Below, piece by piece: positions 12,594 through 24,212 of a stretch of DNA of 64,000 bases (positions within the stretch are counted from its first letter, which is position 1; each line of letters starts with the position of its first letter). A model generated the notes under the pieces. The model made no database searches. It had not been told where the DNA came from and saw nothing but the letters and a program-made list of their open reading frames with translations. Source of the DNA: Pomacea canaliculata (lineage: Eukaryota > Mollusca > Gastropoda > Architaenioglossa > Ampullariidae); the NCBI RefSeq assembly GCF_003073045.1, contig NC_037592.1:13110007-13174006 (forward strand). Reading direction: 5' to 3'. The position numbers and the translations under genes are program-made.

Positions 12594-14831
12594 TGATCAT
12601 TCTCACAAACTTGGCTAATAATCAAACAACACAATTATTTCGTTTAGAGTCAGGGTGGGAAACATTTTCTTCCAAAAACATTTTGTATTTGTAAAACTTA
12701 GTAGACGTGCTGCGAAATTATTCTACCTAAAAACTTAGCTGCTTGATTGCTCAAACTTGTAATTGTCAGTTACCATAATCTACTTATTTGAAAGAATGTT
12801 GAGAAGTACATAGAAAACAAGTATCCACACAAATCTAATGCTATGCTTACACATGCACAACTAAATAATACTTCGATACTTCTAAACACGAATTTTTAAG
12901 CAGCCCAAAGCTTTTATTTCAATTTGCTCACTTACAAAAGCTGTTCACACTTTGCTCCACATATGGCGGTCAAAGAACATTGTTAGCGACATAACAAAGG
13001 GCGAAGTACATCAGCGCGTTATCAGCTGTGGGAGTGCGCATGTCACAGCCGTCCTCGCCTCACGCTACGAGATTCTTAGCTGTTGGGCAAATATAGATAC
13101 TCTTTGATATCTTTTTTCAATATACGGAGTTTGTGACAGCATTTGTAGAGTACAATCACATACACCATGTTTGACAAAAAACCCGTCTTATTTTAATTGA
13201 AATATAAAAAAAAACTACAAAAGACACGGATCTTAGCAACGCGATGGAATTACAGGTCGCCAAAGATCAGGTAGGTGTGTAAGCTATGGTCAGTAGTGTG
13301 TATAAATATTGTTAGTGACTATCAATATGGTCAGTATTGTACAGAGATTGTCAGTGGGGGGTTAATATGCTTTGTATTGCGTTAGCAGTTCTACAAACAT
13401 AAGCTAGTAATTAACGTAACTAAAATCTCTTCTCATTACAGCTTGGCCGAATAGTCAAGCACCCTCTTCTACAGGGGAGCTGCATGGTAAACATGGTAAT
13501 GTGGCGGGTGAAAGATTTCCAGACAGGTTGGAACAGGTACCTTATTTTTGGCAGAAGGTTGTTGTCTTCTGTACACAAGGAGCAATGGAGGCCCTGTGTC
13601 TATACACCCACAGTTATATGTACAGAGTGGGCTATATTAACTACCATACAAGTTCCTTGCATAGCTGTATAATACGTCGCCATACATTGCAATTACTTGT
13701 ACGGATAGCTGTACACATTACCATACATCAGAAGTGTGCAGAATGACTCTTTTGAGTCACAACACATCTCAGTTACCTCTACAGACTGATATACACATGT
13801 AGACGCTGTGTAATAGTTGAATATAAAAAATATTTTGTGGTAAACGTTTTAGTAGTTAACTGGAAAAAATCGTCTGCAGCAGTCCAGGCATTATAGTTCG
13901 TGATCAGTCGATGTGCAATTCACATGTGACTTCGCTCATATCTAGTACTGCCTTTTCATACAGAGTGATATCTTCTTCTGTGACTTAGTCAAGCTCGCGT
14001 AATGTCTTGCTTTATCTAACTTTCAGTTATCCGAGACTAAGCTTTTGTCGTTTTTCATCATTAGTTCGGATTATTGTAAGATTGCAGAATATTAGCATCG
14101 TAACTCATTAACAGTCCCAATCCCACCGGGCGATGTATTCCACTCTCCCAGTTTTAAATGCAAATATTTTCAAGTTTCGGTGTACATTGAAACACAAATT
14201 ATATTTTGAAAGTTACGATATTAACTTACAGACATATTGAGATGGAATAGGCCAGTATGAGCTCACAATCAAAGAAAAAAGGCAAAACAAGATGACGTGC
14301 AGGTATACAGTTATCGACATTACTGTTTATTGTTGTCACTACAGTAACTCCTTACCAAATTAGCGTTGTTATTTCCTGTTGGTGAGTTTGACTATGCACT
14401 GTGCAGTACTTGGCCTTCAGTCGAGTGGAAACTCCGAGGTCAGAGAACTGGACCTTCGTTGTTAAAAATTTTTACCATCTGAGAGAACAACTCACCCTAG
14501 TAGCTAGATTAGGAAGAGAGAAACAAGAGTAACTCTTGATTGCATGTACTATTCTTTAGTTCAATACTGTGACCGACAAAGATATTTTCTTTGACACTAT
14601 TCAGAGTCTCCAATGTCATTTCGACTTCGTTCAGTTGCTGAATTGTATGCGTATCACAGCTTCGGAAAAGTACGATAACACTGGGCACTGAGTTTCATGT
14701 TTAAACAAGATGGCCTGACTCGCCACGCGATATTTCTTTGTCTCCCGATTAAGAGCAGCAAGCTCTGTCTTCTCTGTGGTTAGATTAACAGCAGTATGTC
14801 TGTTCCCCCCTTATATGGGTTACTTTATTTA
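12594..14831. other. Non-coding stretch or long intron
   Basis: No domain recognised. A fair acceptor at about 13440 is followed by a roughly 78-codon open frame ending near 13672, without similarity I can name. If the exon at 12486 belongs to the downstream gene, this region is intronic. Confidence 0.3.
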
Positions 14832-15440
14832 CAGGGTGTCCAAAATGTCTGTGCACTATTTGAAATAGCTGTAACTGTGTAAGTATAATGATATAAATAA
14901 CTTGTTAAGAGAATTCGAAAAGCTGGTGATTAGTTTGTTTTGCTTTTAAATTCCTTTAATTTAACTTAAAAGTTACTTATTTTTTCAGAATCAGAATTGC
15001 CATGGCTTCAATAGAGGAGAAGTAATTTTTTGAAGGGCGTGTTGTTAATGGTGACATCAGTTGGTGTCGCAAGATTTCTTATTGCTAAACTTGGTCTATT
15101 AAGACTGATAGAAAATACAGTATTAACTCGATGGTGCTCCCTATCACTTTGCTTTCCATGTAGGCAGTTTCTACATGAGAAATTCCCTAACAGGTGGATT
15201 GGAAGAGGTGAACTTTTTCCGAATTTGGCATCTCCCAATTCCCCATGTTTGACTCTACTGAAATTTTGTTGTGGAGATGTGGAAAACTAATGTTTATAAT
15301 TAAAACCTCTATCTTTAGAAGACTTACAGCATAGGATAATTGATGTGATTGCTGGTATACTGAAAAGTAGCTTCAAAATGTTTAATGAGAACTAAATAAT
15401 CGTACTACGCTTTGTGTTAATAATGGTGACATCTTGAAAC
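14832..15440 (+). mobile_element. Decayed Tc1/mariner-superfamily transposon
   Basis: Begins after a TA with CAGGGTGTCCAAAATG, a familiar end of these elements. About 15160-15280 reads FPNRWIGRGELFPNLASPN and then a degraded version of the conserved block that normally contains the third catalytic acid and WPPRSPDLTPLDFFLWG. A short MASIEEK start lies near 15000. The central catalytic region is deleted, stops interrupt the frame, and the right end is not clear. Confidence 0.6.
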
Positions 15441-16375
15441 ATAACAAACAATATAGATTAAATATTGAGTCTTTCTATTCCTTTTTACATTTTTTTCATC
15501 ACAGATACTTACAAAGTTACAATTGTTTTATAACTGAACACTGACCTTACATAAACATGTCTTAAAAATGCTAATCGAGGTGCTTGTTTGATTTGTCACT
15601 TCATGCGAGTCAAGCGTATTCATGCACGACCTTAGTGTTGTAAGACATGTGTCACCATAATACTGGGAGAAGTCTATGTCAGTAGTCAACAAAGATTTGC
15701 ATCAATTTTCTCTTACACTGGTAACAAAGTTCCAGTTTCCAGTTTTCTCGCTGTAGATAACTGTACATTCATGCTGTATATTGCACACATATACACCTTC
15801 TGATTATACATTTTTAGTCCACATAATTTGTCTCATGAGCACCCACTGTGTAAATAACATACTGTTGTGAATGTTTCGTAGTTTCCATTTGTGAAACAAC
15901 CAACACAGAGTGAAGCGAAGATTGTTTCTTGTCCTGACTAAACCCAGACTGCCCTTGCTTGTTCAGAGAGATCACTGCCAACCATGCCTGGCATCCACAA
16001 CCAGCTACAGCACAGTGAGACTTTGAGGATCGTGATGAACGACGCCCTGAGCCTCGCGTTGACATTGTACGGGTGGGATAAATTTGAGAAGGTTACAAAG
16101 AAAAGGGTTTTAGGTGCAGTTTCATGTCAATAATAGAAATATACTTAATTGTATAATTTAAACAATCGCAAACTAAATGACACTCAAGGACAATGTTGTT
16201 GCGATTTTTATCAGCTCGATAAAATTCAAATGATCATCATCTATTTTTACTCGCATCATCATTTGTTTTGTTCTCATTAATATATGTCTTTAATATGCAA
16301 GCATATCAAATGTGTTCTTCATCATCATCATCATCATCATCATCATCTACTCTGTTATAAATATAAATATTTTAG
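15441..16375. other. Intergenic or intronic stretch with CAT repeat
   Basis: Contains a (CAT)n run at about 16318-16347. On the - strand, 15814-16065 is an 83-codon frame with a Ser/Arg-rich start and a CAVAGCGC motif. I cannot link it to a family. Confidence 0.3.
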
Positions 16376-18575
16376 GGAAAGCACCGTGAGAAAGGAGGTG
16401 AAAGAGAAAGTCCTAAAGGCGGTGGCCGGGTCAAAGTTTACCTACACTCTGTAACTGATGAACAGGCTTTACTGCTTACAGATACTGGTGAGACGAATTT
16501 TTAAAATACTTCAATCTTTCAGGAATTTTACATGAAAGTAGGATAAAAAATCAGCGAGACGACTAGTTTAGATGTTAAGATTTTGATAAATACAGGCGTT
16601 ACACAAATGATTAGCCATATGAATGTCAGCGTATTTACTATTAATATCTTCAAAAGAAATTAAAAATTGTTAAAGGTAATGGTGAAGTATTCAGCATTAA
16701 TCATTCAATCTTTTTACAGGAAATGCAAGTCCCTTGAAGAAATAAGAAAGATGTCAGGCGCTTGCGTAGACTTCGACTCTAAACCATCACCTGTGCCAGG
16801 TATAAAGATTATCATCATACGCGGTGTTCCTTCTCAAATTAATATGGCGGTGGATCTCATCAGTCAGAAGATTGGTTTTGAGGTTTGTTTCTTTATTTAT
16901 TTTTGTCAATTAAATAGCAATCTTAATGAAGTGGTAAAGAAATTTGTCAGGAAAAAATGAAATTAAACAACTTAAAGTTAAAACAGTTATATGCATATTT
17001 TAACCACCTTGACTTCTAATACAGATACCATTATCAGACCAGGCCCAGACATTCTGGCTACAGTGGGTTGAGGCCGCCTTCCCTGATCTCGACTCTCGCG
17101 CCTACTTCCTGCCTCCTGTCCACGTCAACCGCGTGCCCATGGTCAAGCAGCTGACCCATGCTATGGAAGTTCTGGTCCTTCAGTCAGCTCCTGAGCAGGC
17201 TGGTCAGTCCAACCAGTCTGCGACCAATACATTCACTTCTCAGCCTCCTCGCGTGTATGACAGTGACGTCAGAGATGATGCAGCTACGAAGCGCGTCCTT
17301 TGTTGTCTGGACAGACTGTGTGAACATAACAAAGAAGTTATGGTTGGAATGACTCAGCTTTCGTTCGGCCAGTACCTGGGGGAACCTTGTTATGCCGCTG
17401 CGGCTGCCCAGCTCCCCCGACCTGCCAACCTTCCTTCTGCTCTCCCTCAGAAATGGAAACAGGGCGACTTTGATGTGCTTCTTATTCACCGACATTACGG
17501 CTTTGTCGTTTGTGAAATAAAGGTCTTTGGAGACAACACACAGACTCTAAATATATTACAGCAGGATATAGACAATATTACTAGAAAGAAAACGAAAGAC
17601 GCCGTTTCACAGCTGGACAAGGCGGAGACCATGTTGTCTCACCTGGTGTCTGACATCGCTCCCGGTCTGCAAATTACTAAGACTATCGCCTTCCCCAACC
17701 TCACGACTGGCCAAGTCCAGCAGGCCATCTCAGACGACGCCCAGCTAACTCAGGTTGCACAACCCTTCTTGATACACTTGAACATAAAGCAAAATCACGT
17801 TTACACGATATAATTCTTTATATTGCACATTTGTAGCGTATTTTTATAAAAGATAAATAAAAGATATGAAGTTAAAATATTTGGCTGTGTATGTTTTTTT
17901 TTAATCTTGATGAATAATAAATGCTTTCAGTTAGCAAACAAGTCCTACATTGGACTTAGTTCAGCGGTGAAAATGCACAGCCTTACCTGCAAAAGCCCTT
18001 ACTGACTTCTACACTTGGCACTTGTATGCACATACTTATGAAAACTTTCAAGTAGAAAGTTCTTGTTTTTTTTTGAAAACATGTTTGCATCCTATTATCA
18101 CACTAATGTTCTGATAATTTAAAATGTGCTTGATGTTTTATGCGAAGAACGCTCAGTTCACTACAAATAATTCTTGCCACCTGAAAACACCTTTTTTATT
18201 TGGCTTTACATCACTCCGTTTTTTTCAGGACCTGTGTCGATGTCTGGGAACAACAGATCCTTCCAACATCCTAGGTCTGTGTCTGTGCTCTGATCAGTTA
18301 TCTGACCCCAAGACACCATGTGACGTCAGTAGTCACGTGCTGAGGGAACTCGGACACTGGTGGCAGCGACGTGTGGCTGGGGCTGGACCTGTCAGTCTCA
18401 TGACTTCACAGGTGTACAAGAGTCTGGTAGCCAGGTCAGTCCTTGTTGGCTGTGGTGTTTGCTGTGATGAAAAAATACCAATTTTGAGTATCTGTTAGCA
18501 AAGTAAGATAGTAGTGGTTGGATCAATATTTTATGCCGCCGCCGCCGCCGACGACGACGACTTTGACGACGACTT

Positions 18576-18623
<48 letters not shown>

Positions 18624-21600
18624 TGATGATGATGATGAAAGGTTGAAGTTTTGTTTGGAACTTTGTCAGTTTGACAGCTGTAAATGTTACTACAACCAGT
18701 GTTAAGTAGTTTCCTCTAGGTTTTGGTGTGCATTAAACAGCTTTCTGTATAAGTGCGAATTTTTTTCTGACACAGTTTAAGAAACATAACAAAGCGAAAG
18801 ACCAGTCTTACAGCAAACACCAGGAAACAAGGAGAAACAATTGTGTAGATGTCTCCCTACTTTTAGCCCCACTCGACAATTCGCTAACCCCCTACTTCGC
18901 GGAATTACCTTGACACTGCTGCATATCAATGTGATGACCTTGGTGCTTGCAAATGTGACAGAAACGTGAAGGTACCACAAGCGAGAGACAGTTTTTGATG
19001 GATCAGAGAAATATATAGACAACTGGTAAAAAGAAGACAGCAATGATGAAAAGAAAACAAACAAGGGTAGATTGGCGAAAGAGAAGATAAAAAAGCAGAA
19101 GGAAAAGGGCAAGTGAGGACATAATTTATTTAGCGAAAGTGTTTGTAGTAGTGCAAGCTGAGTCAGCTTTCTGCAATCCTGTGTTTATGTAATTAATGCC
19201 GCTAATGATGAGGAAGATGACGGGAAAGGCAACAACGACGATGTTTATTACTGGACTAATGTTTCCAACAACAGGACAGGAATATGGTACCTATACCAAC
19301 TATTGCTTTAGAAGAAGACTAATATGGAGTGTCACATAGGGCAGCTGCGACCATCAGCACAGCAACATTGGTGGACGAACACATTATTAGCTTGGATGAC
19401 CGCATCAATACTGTCCATCATCAAAGTCGTAGAAATGATCATTGCTTGGAACACAAAGTAGCTCAGAGAGGAGACGGTGGAGACAGTAACAAGAGCAAAC
19501 TGACTTGTGGGGATGGTAGAGCGACACAAGCTCAGAGTGGGACGAAGGCCGTCAACAGCAACACAACACAGTCAGTTGATCGTAAATCGCATGCGAGATG
19601 GAGCTGGCAGCCATTGCAAATTGTGTAGAAGAGGTGTGACTATCGCCTGTACAATCCGAAGATTGACAGAAGCTAGTTGATAGAAGCAGCAGAAAGGAGA
19701 TGTCTTATGCGACTTATCATGAGAAAAACTTAAGCTAAAAAATGATTTAAGATTTTAATCTTTCCATTTTTTTCTGCTTAAGAGGTTCAATATCTTAATT
19801 GACCTGTCTCAAAAGGCTTTACATGTTTCCGAAAAAACGTTTTACGTGATTTTATCCAAATTACATGCTTTGTACATTGGTCATGTTACAAACATAATTT
19901 GTTTTTGCTCGTTAATTCAGTCACATTAATGGATATTTATCGTTTTCTAAAAAATGTTTTCATTTTGAGTTAATTAAAAAGTAATACAGCTTTCAAATGT
20001 CATTATCTAGGTACAAACTATAGACGTTTGAAATAAAAAATTAAAAATTAAAAAAAAGATTAAGGATGTGAATGATAATGCATTTATATTTTCTTCTTGA
20101 TAAAACGATTTAAACAGATTTTGTGGTCCGGCGACATCAGTGACTGTGCCCTGTACATGTCCTCCACGTGTGAGTGTCAAGACCCTGGGTCAGGCCGTGT
20201 GGTGGACAGGAGAGTGCTATACTGCTGTCATCACACTCTTCCCGGAGCAAGTTCACCTGCTACACACGGGGCCTCCCAGACTCTTTGTCACCGGACCGCC
20301 CGGTACAGGTAAAACTGTGGTGCTGCTGCTGATGGCCATACAGTGGCTGCTTGGTGGTCACCCCGTCTACGTTGTCAGTACCTGCAAATGGAGTCGTGCA
20401 GCGAGCATCATGATGTATCACCTGTTGCTGAAGACAGTAAACACACAAATGTCAGCAGGTGTCTCACACGGTCAGCCTTACCTCCTGCAGTATGACCTTG
20501 ATGATGGTGAAGACGTGGAGAAGGCCGTCAACGACTTGTCACAGGAGGCGAGCGGAGGGTCGTTGTACGTCATCGCTGATGAAGCGGGGCCTGATTGGAT
20601 GTGAGTAGTACATCGTGTGATGTGATGATAACTTATCCTAAAAAAACATAAAGTGTTTAATAAGTAACAATTTGTAAATAGTTGTCGACACCTACTGCAA
20701 TAAAAATAGATTTACTTTGATACATAAATTGTTATACAGATTGTGCAGTACCAGAAGATGTTATTATTTCGACTTCATTTACAGAGTTAATGGTGACATT
20801 CTTAATTAATTTTTCATACATGATAAAAATAAACACATATTTGAGACAATAGACAAGCATATCCATGTAGCTGATGTCTTTTACAGGTTACGACACTTCA
20901 AGACTTTCTGTGACAAGCTGCTGAGACAAGTTTCTGGTCTCCATCTTTGGGCGGCAAGTTGTTTCTTTCGAGATGCAACCAGTGACGACTGGCAAGTGGA
21001 ATATTTAACCAGACCACTCCGCTCTCCGCCCGCCGTGGTGAAGGAAGTCGAGAAGGACAGGTATATCGCTGAACACCATGAAGTTATGAAGTACAAAGAG
21101 CGAGGTGTGCCCGACCACACAGACGGCCCGCCAGTCATACGACTGTATCATCTAGGTCAGAGTCACGCAGGTCGCAGGCCACTTGATTGTGTGACGTGCG
21201 GTCGTGAGGTGGCCAGCTTCCTACACAGTCTCCGTGTTGGTGCTACGGGTAGGTGTGAGTATTGTGTAGTGTGACTTCTGTTGTACAGTAGATCGTCTTA
21301 TAAATCAAAACAGGTCACAATCAGTTGTATTTAAAAAGTTTGTTTGCGAGGAACGTTCTCAAGTTATTGTGTCATTGTTTAGTTGCATGTGTTAGTGTGT
21401 ACGATGTATTTCTGCCATGAAACTTACAAACAAACTTTAATGTTAACAGAAAATATCACTACAACATCGAGACTCGACTGCACAACACCACCTTGCCTGC
21501 AGTGGAGAAACGTGGTGGTCCTTTGTGTAGTCAACGTTAGTGAGAACTCGGGTACGGTGAAAGGACTGAAAGAAGCGGGTATCCCAGTGCGGGTGATGAA

Positions 21601-21790
21601 GGATGAGGACATTGAAGACGTGGCCACGGCCCGCAGTGACGTGGTGTGGGTGACGCGTGGACATTATGTTCGTGGTCTGGAGAGAAAAGTTGTCGTCTGT
21701 CTGGTAGATGTTGATGTTAATGCCGATGTTCGACTTCATTTCATGTCCCGGTGTACGTCACAACTTGTGATTGTCTCCCCTTACAACTAG
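16376..21790 (+). CDS. KH-NERD-like nuclease-SF1 helicase, multi-exon
   Basis: Exons 16376-16487, 16720-16882, 17025-17753, 18229-18434, 20118-20600, 20887-21248 and 21450-21790, about 797 residues. The last five junctions are gt/ag and close in frame. The first two exons form a KH-like domain (RVKVYLHSVTDEQALLL, then SLEEIRKMSGACVDF and a GIKIIIIRGVPSQ strand). The third holds a PD-(D/E)XK nuclease of NERD type, with YLGE (17373), GDFD (17463), CEIK (17511) and a Gln in VSQLDKA (17610). The rest is a UvrD-like SF1 helicase: GPPGTGKT (20293), DEAG (20578), LWAAS motif III, VWVTRGHYVRGLE (21644) and MSRCTSQLVIV (21743). A role in cutting and unwinding RNA-bound or foreign nucleic acid is inference. 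The first junction (16487 to 16720) is one base out of frame. An earlier exon may exist at 12486. Confidence 0.75.
17814..17861 (+). promoter_or_regulatory. Possible intronic polyadenylation site
   Basis: If the donor at 17754 (CAG/GTTGCA) is not used, the nuclease exon reads on for 19 codons to TAA at 17811-17813, and AATAAA follows at 17856-17861. This would end the transcript after the KH and nuclease domains, without the helicase. Confidence 0.4.
18435..20117 (+). other. Intron of the KH-nuclease-helicase gene
   Basis: 1,683 bp between two in-frame exons. Apart from the trinucleotide repeat, only short spurious open frames occur. Confidence 0.7.
18535..18638. repeat. GCC/GAC/GAT trinucleotide repeat
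   Basis: About 104 bp: five GCC, then GAC units broken twice by TTT, then pure GAC turning into GAT. It reads as poly-Asp in one frame but lies within an intron bounded by clean splice sites, so it is not expected to be translated. Confidence 0.9.
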
Positions 21791-23399
21791 TCGGCTTTTT
21801 TGCCCACCTATCACCTGTTGTAGACGTTGTCTCTTTTACACCAACACCTTTCTTCAGTTTGTTCTTTTTTCTTCTTCTCTCAGTCTATCTTGAAATCACC
21901 ACATATGACGTAATTATATTTGTCTCACAACAGGAGGTCCGTGTTTCTCTTGTCACATCTCGTGTCACTAGTATGATCCCTCATGAACATTGTTTCTTAT
22001 TTACACAACAAAATTATGTCGACATTAATATCATAATGACTACACACGGGGTATTGTCAACACAGAAAATAGTGTCACAAACAATATCATAAGTTTTACA
22101 TATCGGGGTTGTTCACAAGGCAAGTGCCACCATCAAGTCGATGTGTGCAAAGTTTTCTGTTGGGGGGCCGGTCTCAAAATTTGAACCGGGCCGGTAAAAT
22201 ACACAAAAAACCAAAACAAGTACACCACATGTTAGCAGAGTTTTCCAAACCATTATCAATGTCATATGGCCTACACACTGTGTTTTGTTTGTCTCAGGCT
22301 GAGAGTTAGGTACTAGAGTTAATGTCACCACATTGTAAATATTTAATGAGTCTAGTTAATTCCAAGCTCATCTTGATGAAAATGTTTTGTGTGTGTGTGT
22401 GTTTTTGTGTTTGTGTCCGCTTGAAGTGTTTTTGCATAGGTTTTGCCGGGCTTGTTTATATATATGTATGAAATGGCCTACTCAAGGTATGTCAAACATC
22501 TCTGATGACGTGCACTCTAACCTATCATTTAACAAATTAATTTTTTATGTGTAGACTTTGCACCACCTGTGACTTATACAAATATTCATCATAGTAGCTT
22601 TTTCTACATGAATGTTCAACATTATAGATAATTGAAAAAGACACACAGCTACTTACATTTTCTGATATGTATCAATAGACACAGTCTAGCCGATCTCTTA
22701 TCGAACTGTCTTTAGCAGCTTTACTACATGTAGTTTATTTTAGCTAATGAGATAGTGAGATAGTCACTATTAGAGGCTGGAGTTTAGCAGGATAAAAACT
22801 TCGTAATCTTACTTCGATCATTCGATCCTGCTGTTAAGAAAATATTACCTGAAAAAATAAAACAGTGACTCTAAGCCTTCCGATCTATAACAGTATATCT
22901 TTCAACAAAGAACATCACATAACAAGATCGTGGTTATATTGCTATGCAAAAGTTATGTCCACGTTTTCTGCCAGAACAAAATATTCTTCTTTACTTATTG
23001 ATATGATCACTGGCATAAGTTGCATCTAATCAGATAAGTTTTCTGCATCACTGTGATCCACTATCAATGTTTCAATACAGCCACGACACAGACTACAGAC
23101 ACAGTTTGTCGTAACTGGGCAATGAAGTAAAAAAAAAGCTGATCATAGTGAGGCAGTGCTGCTTGAGATGGGACGGAACGTTGGCAACGGCGATTGAAAC
23201 AGTTAGCAGATAAAGCATATGTTCTTATTGGCATCCTCTCTTTTTCTATAACTCGAAAACATTCTCTTAGATAAATAGCTTTGTATTATAGATGAATAAA
23301 CCACATACATATCATGACTTTTCTTCTACACTTTTTCGTATATATCTCTTAATTGATTAAGTCGTGAGAGAAAAATTCAGAGAGGAAAACAACAACCAA
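21791..23399. other. 3' flank of the helicase gene
   Basis: No gene seen. An AATAAA near 22855 could serve the helicase gene. A GC-rich imperfect palindrome built on GGGCCGGT and ACCGGGCC lies at about 22161-22195. A TG run is at about 22388-22402. Confidence 0.4.
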
Positions 23400-24212
23400 A
23401 AAAAAGTCCATAATAATGCAAGTGGGAATACGAACTGGTCACGTGAGTCACCCAGTGCTCTAGACTTAAAAAGTAGTATTATAGGGTCATTGACGAATAA
23501 ATCCCAGCTTGGAACGGCACTTCCACGTGTAAAAACCCGACCCGTGCAGACGTAGACGCCATCACGTTGCGCCTGGAAGAGCCCGATGGTAGGGTCGTAC
23601 CCATTGCCCTTGTTGGTCAACACCTTGTCAAACACCACCGACCCACTAGAGATTGTACCTTCAGCTTGAAAAGTGACATGGAAGTAAATGATGGAGTTAC
23701 TGTTCCAAATGGTCTAAATGGATTTCTGTCGTGCAGTTGCCTTCCTGAAACCCAGCTTCTCGTGTAGGTAAACTCCTGACCTCTTGTAGCTGCTGACCCT
23801 TTCAGTAGACCGTTCATGCTGTGACTGGTGCTGTTGACCATGGCATAGCTCTTGTCGGTGCTAGTCTCAATCATATGTGATTCCACTCTTTCTGACAATA
23901 TGTGGGCCTCCTCACCAGAACGTCAGATTCTTTGGCTCATTTTGCGGAAACGGTAGAGGTCGGCAGATCAAAAGAGACGTACAGGTTCATGGTCTTGACC
24001 TTTTAAAATCCGGACGAACCGTCGCTGCCCAGGATGCTAACAAAAGAAATGTCCTGAAGATCATCCGGGCTCCTGATTAAAATTACCATAGTGACAAAGC
24101 TGTGAAGATAACTGGTAGGGGAAACTAAACTATAATCAGGTGACACCAGGTTCAGACTTAAACTAGAAGTCAGGATTGTTAAAAACTGAACTGTCACCTT
24201 TAGTGAAGACAC
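23400..24212 (-). pseudogene. C1q-domain gene remnant
   Basis: Read on the - strand, about 23690-23440 gives a C1q head domain: IIYFHVTFQAEG, VVFDKVLTNKGNGYDP, then DGVYVCTGRVFTRGS, PSWDLFVN and RALGDSRD. These are the usual strand order and spacing of secreted C1q proteins, which act as lectin-like pattern receptors and are greatly expanded in molluscs. The last third of the domain is replaced by unrelated hydrophobic sequence, and the frame is broken upstream. Further open segments continue on the same strand (SERVESHMIETSTDKSYAM around 23850; DLQDISFVSILGSDG around 24030) and may be the interdomain and N-terminal parts, but they do not join in one frame. A functional gene with unseen splicing is less likely. 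Confidence 0.6.

Noticed and set aside
15814-16065. - strand frame with a Ser/Arg-rich start and closely spaced cysteines
   Set aside because: Suggestive but no family, splice site or partner exon could be identified.
18514-18705. Poly-aspartate frame
   Set aside because: It is a GAC microsatellite inside an intron of the helicase gene.
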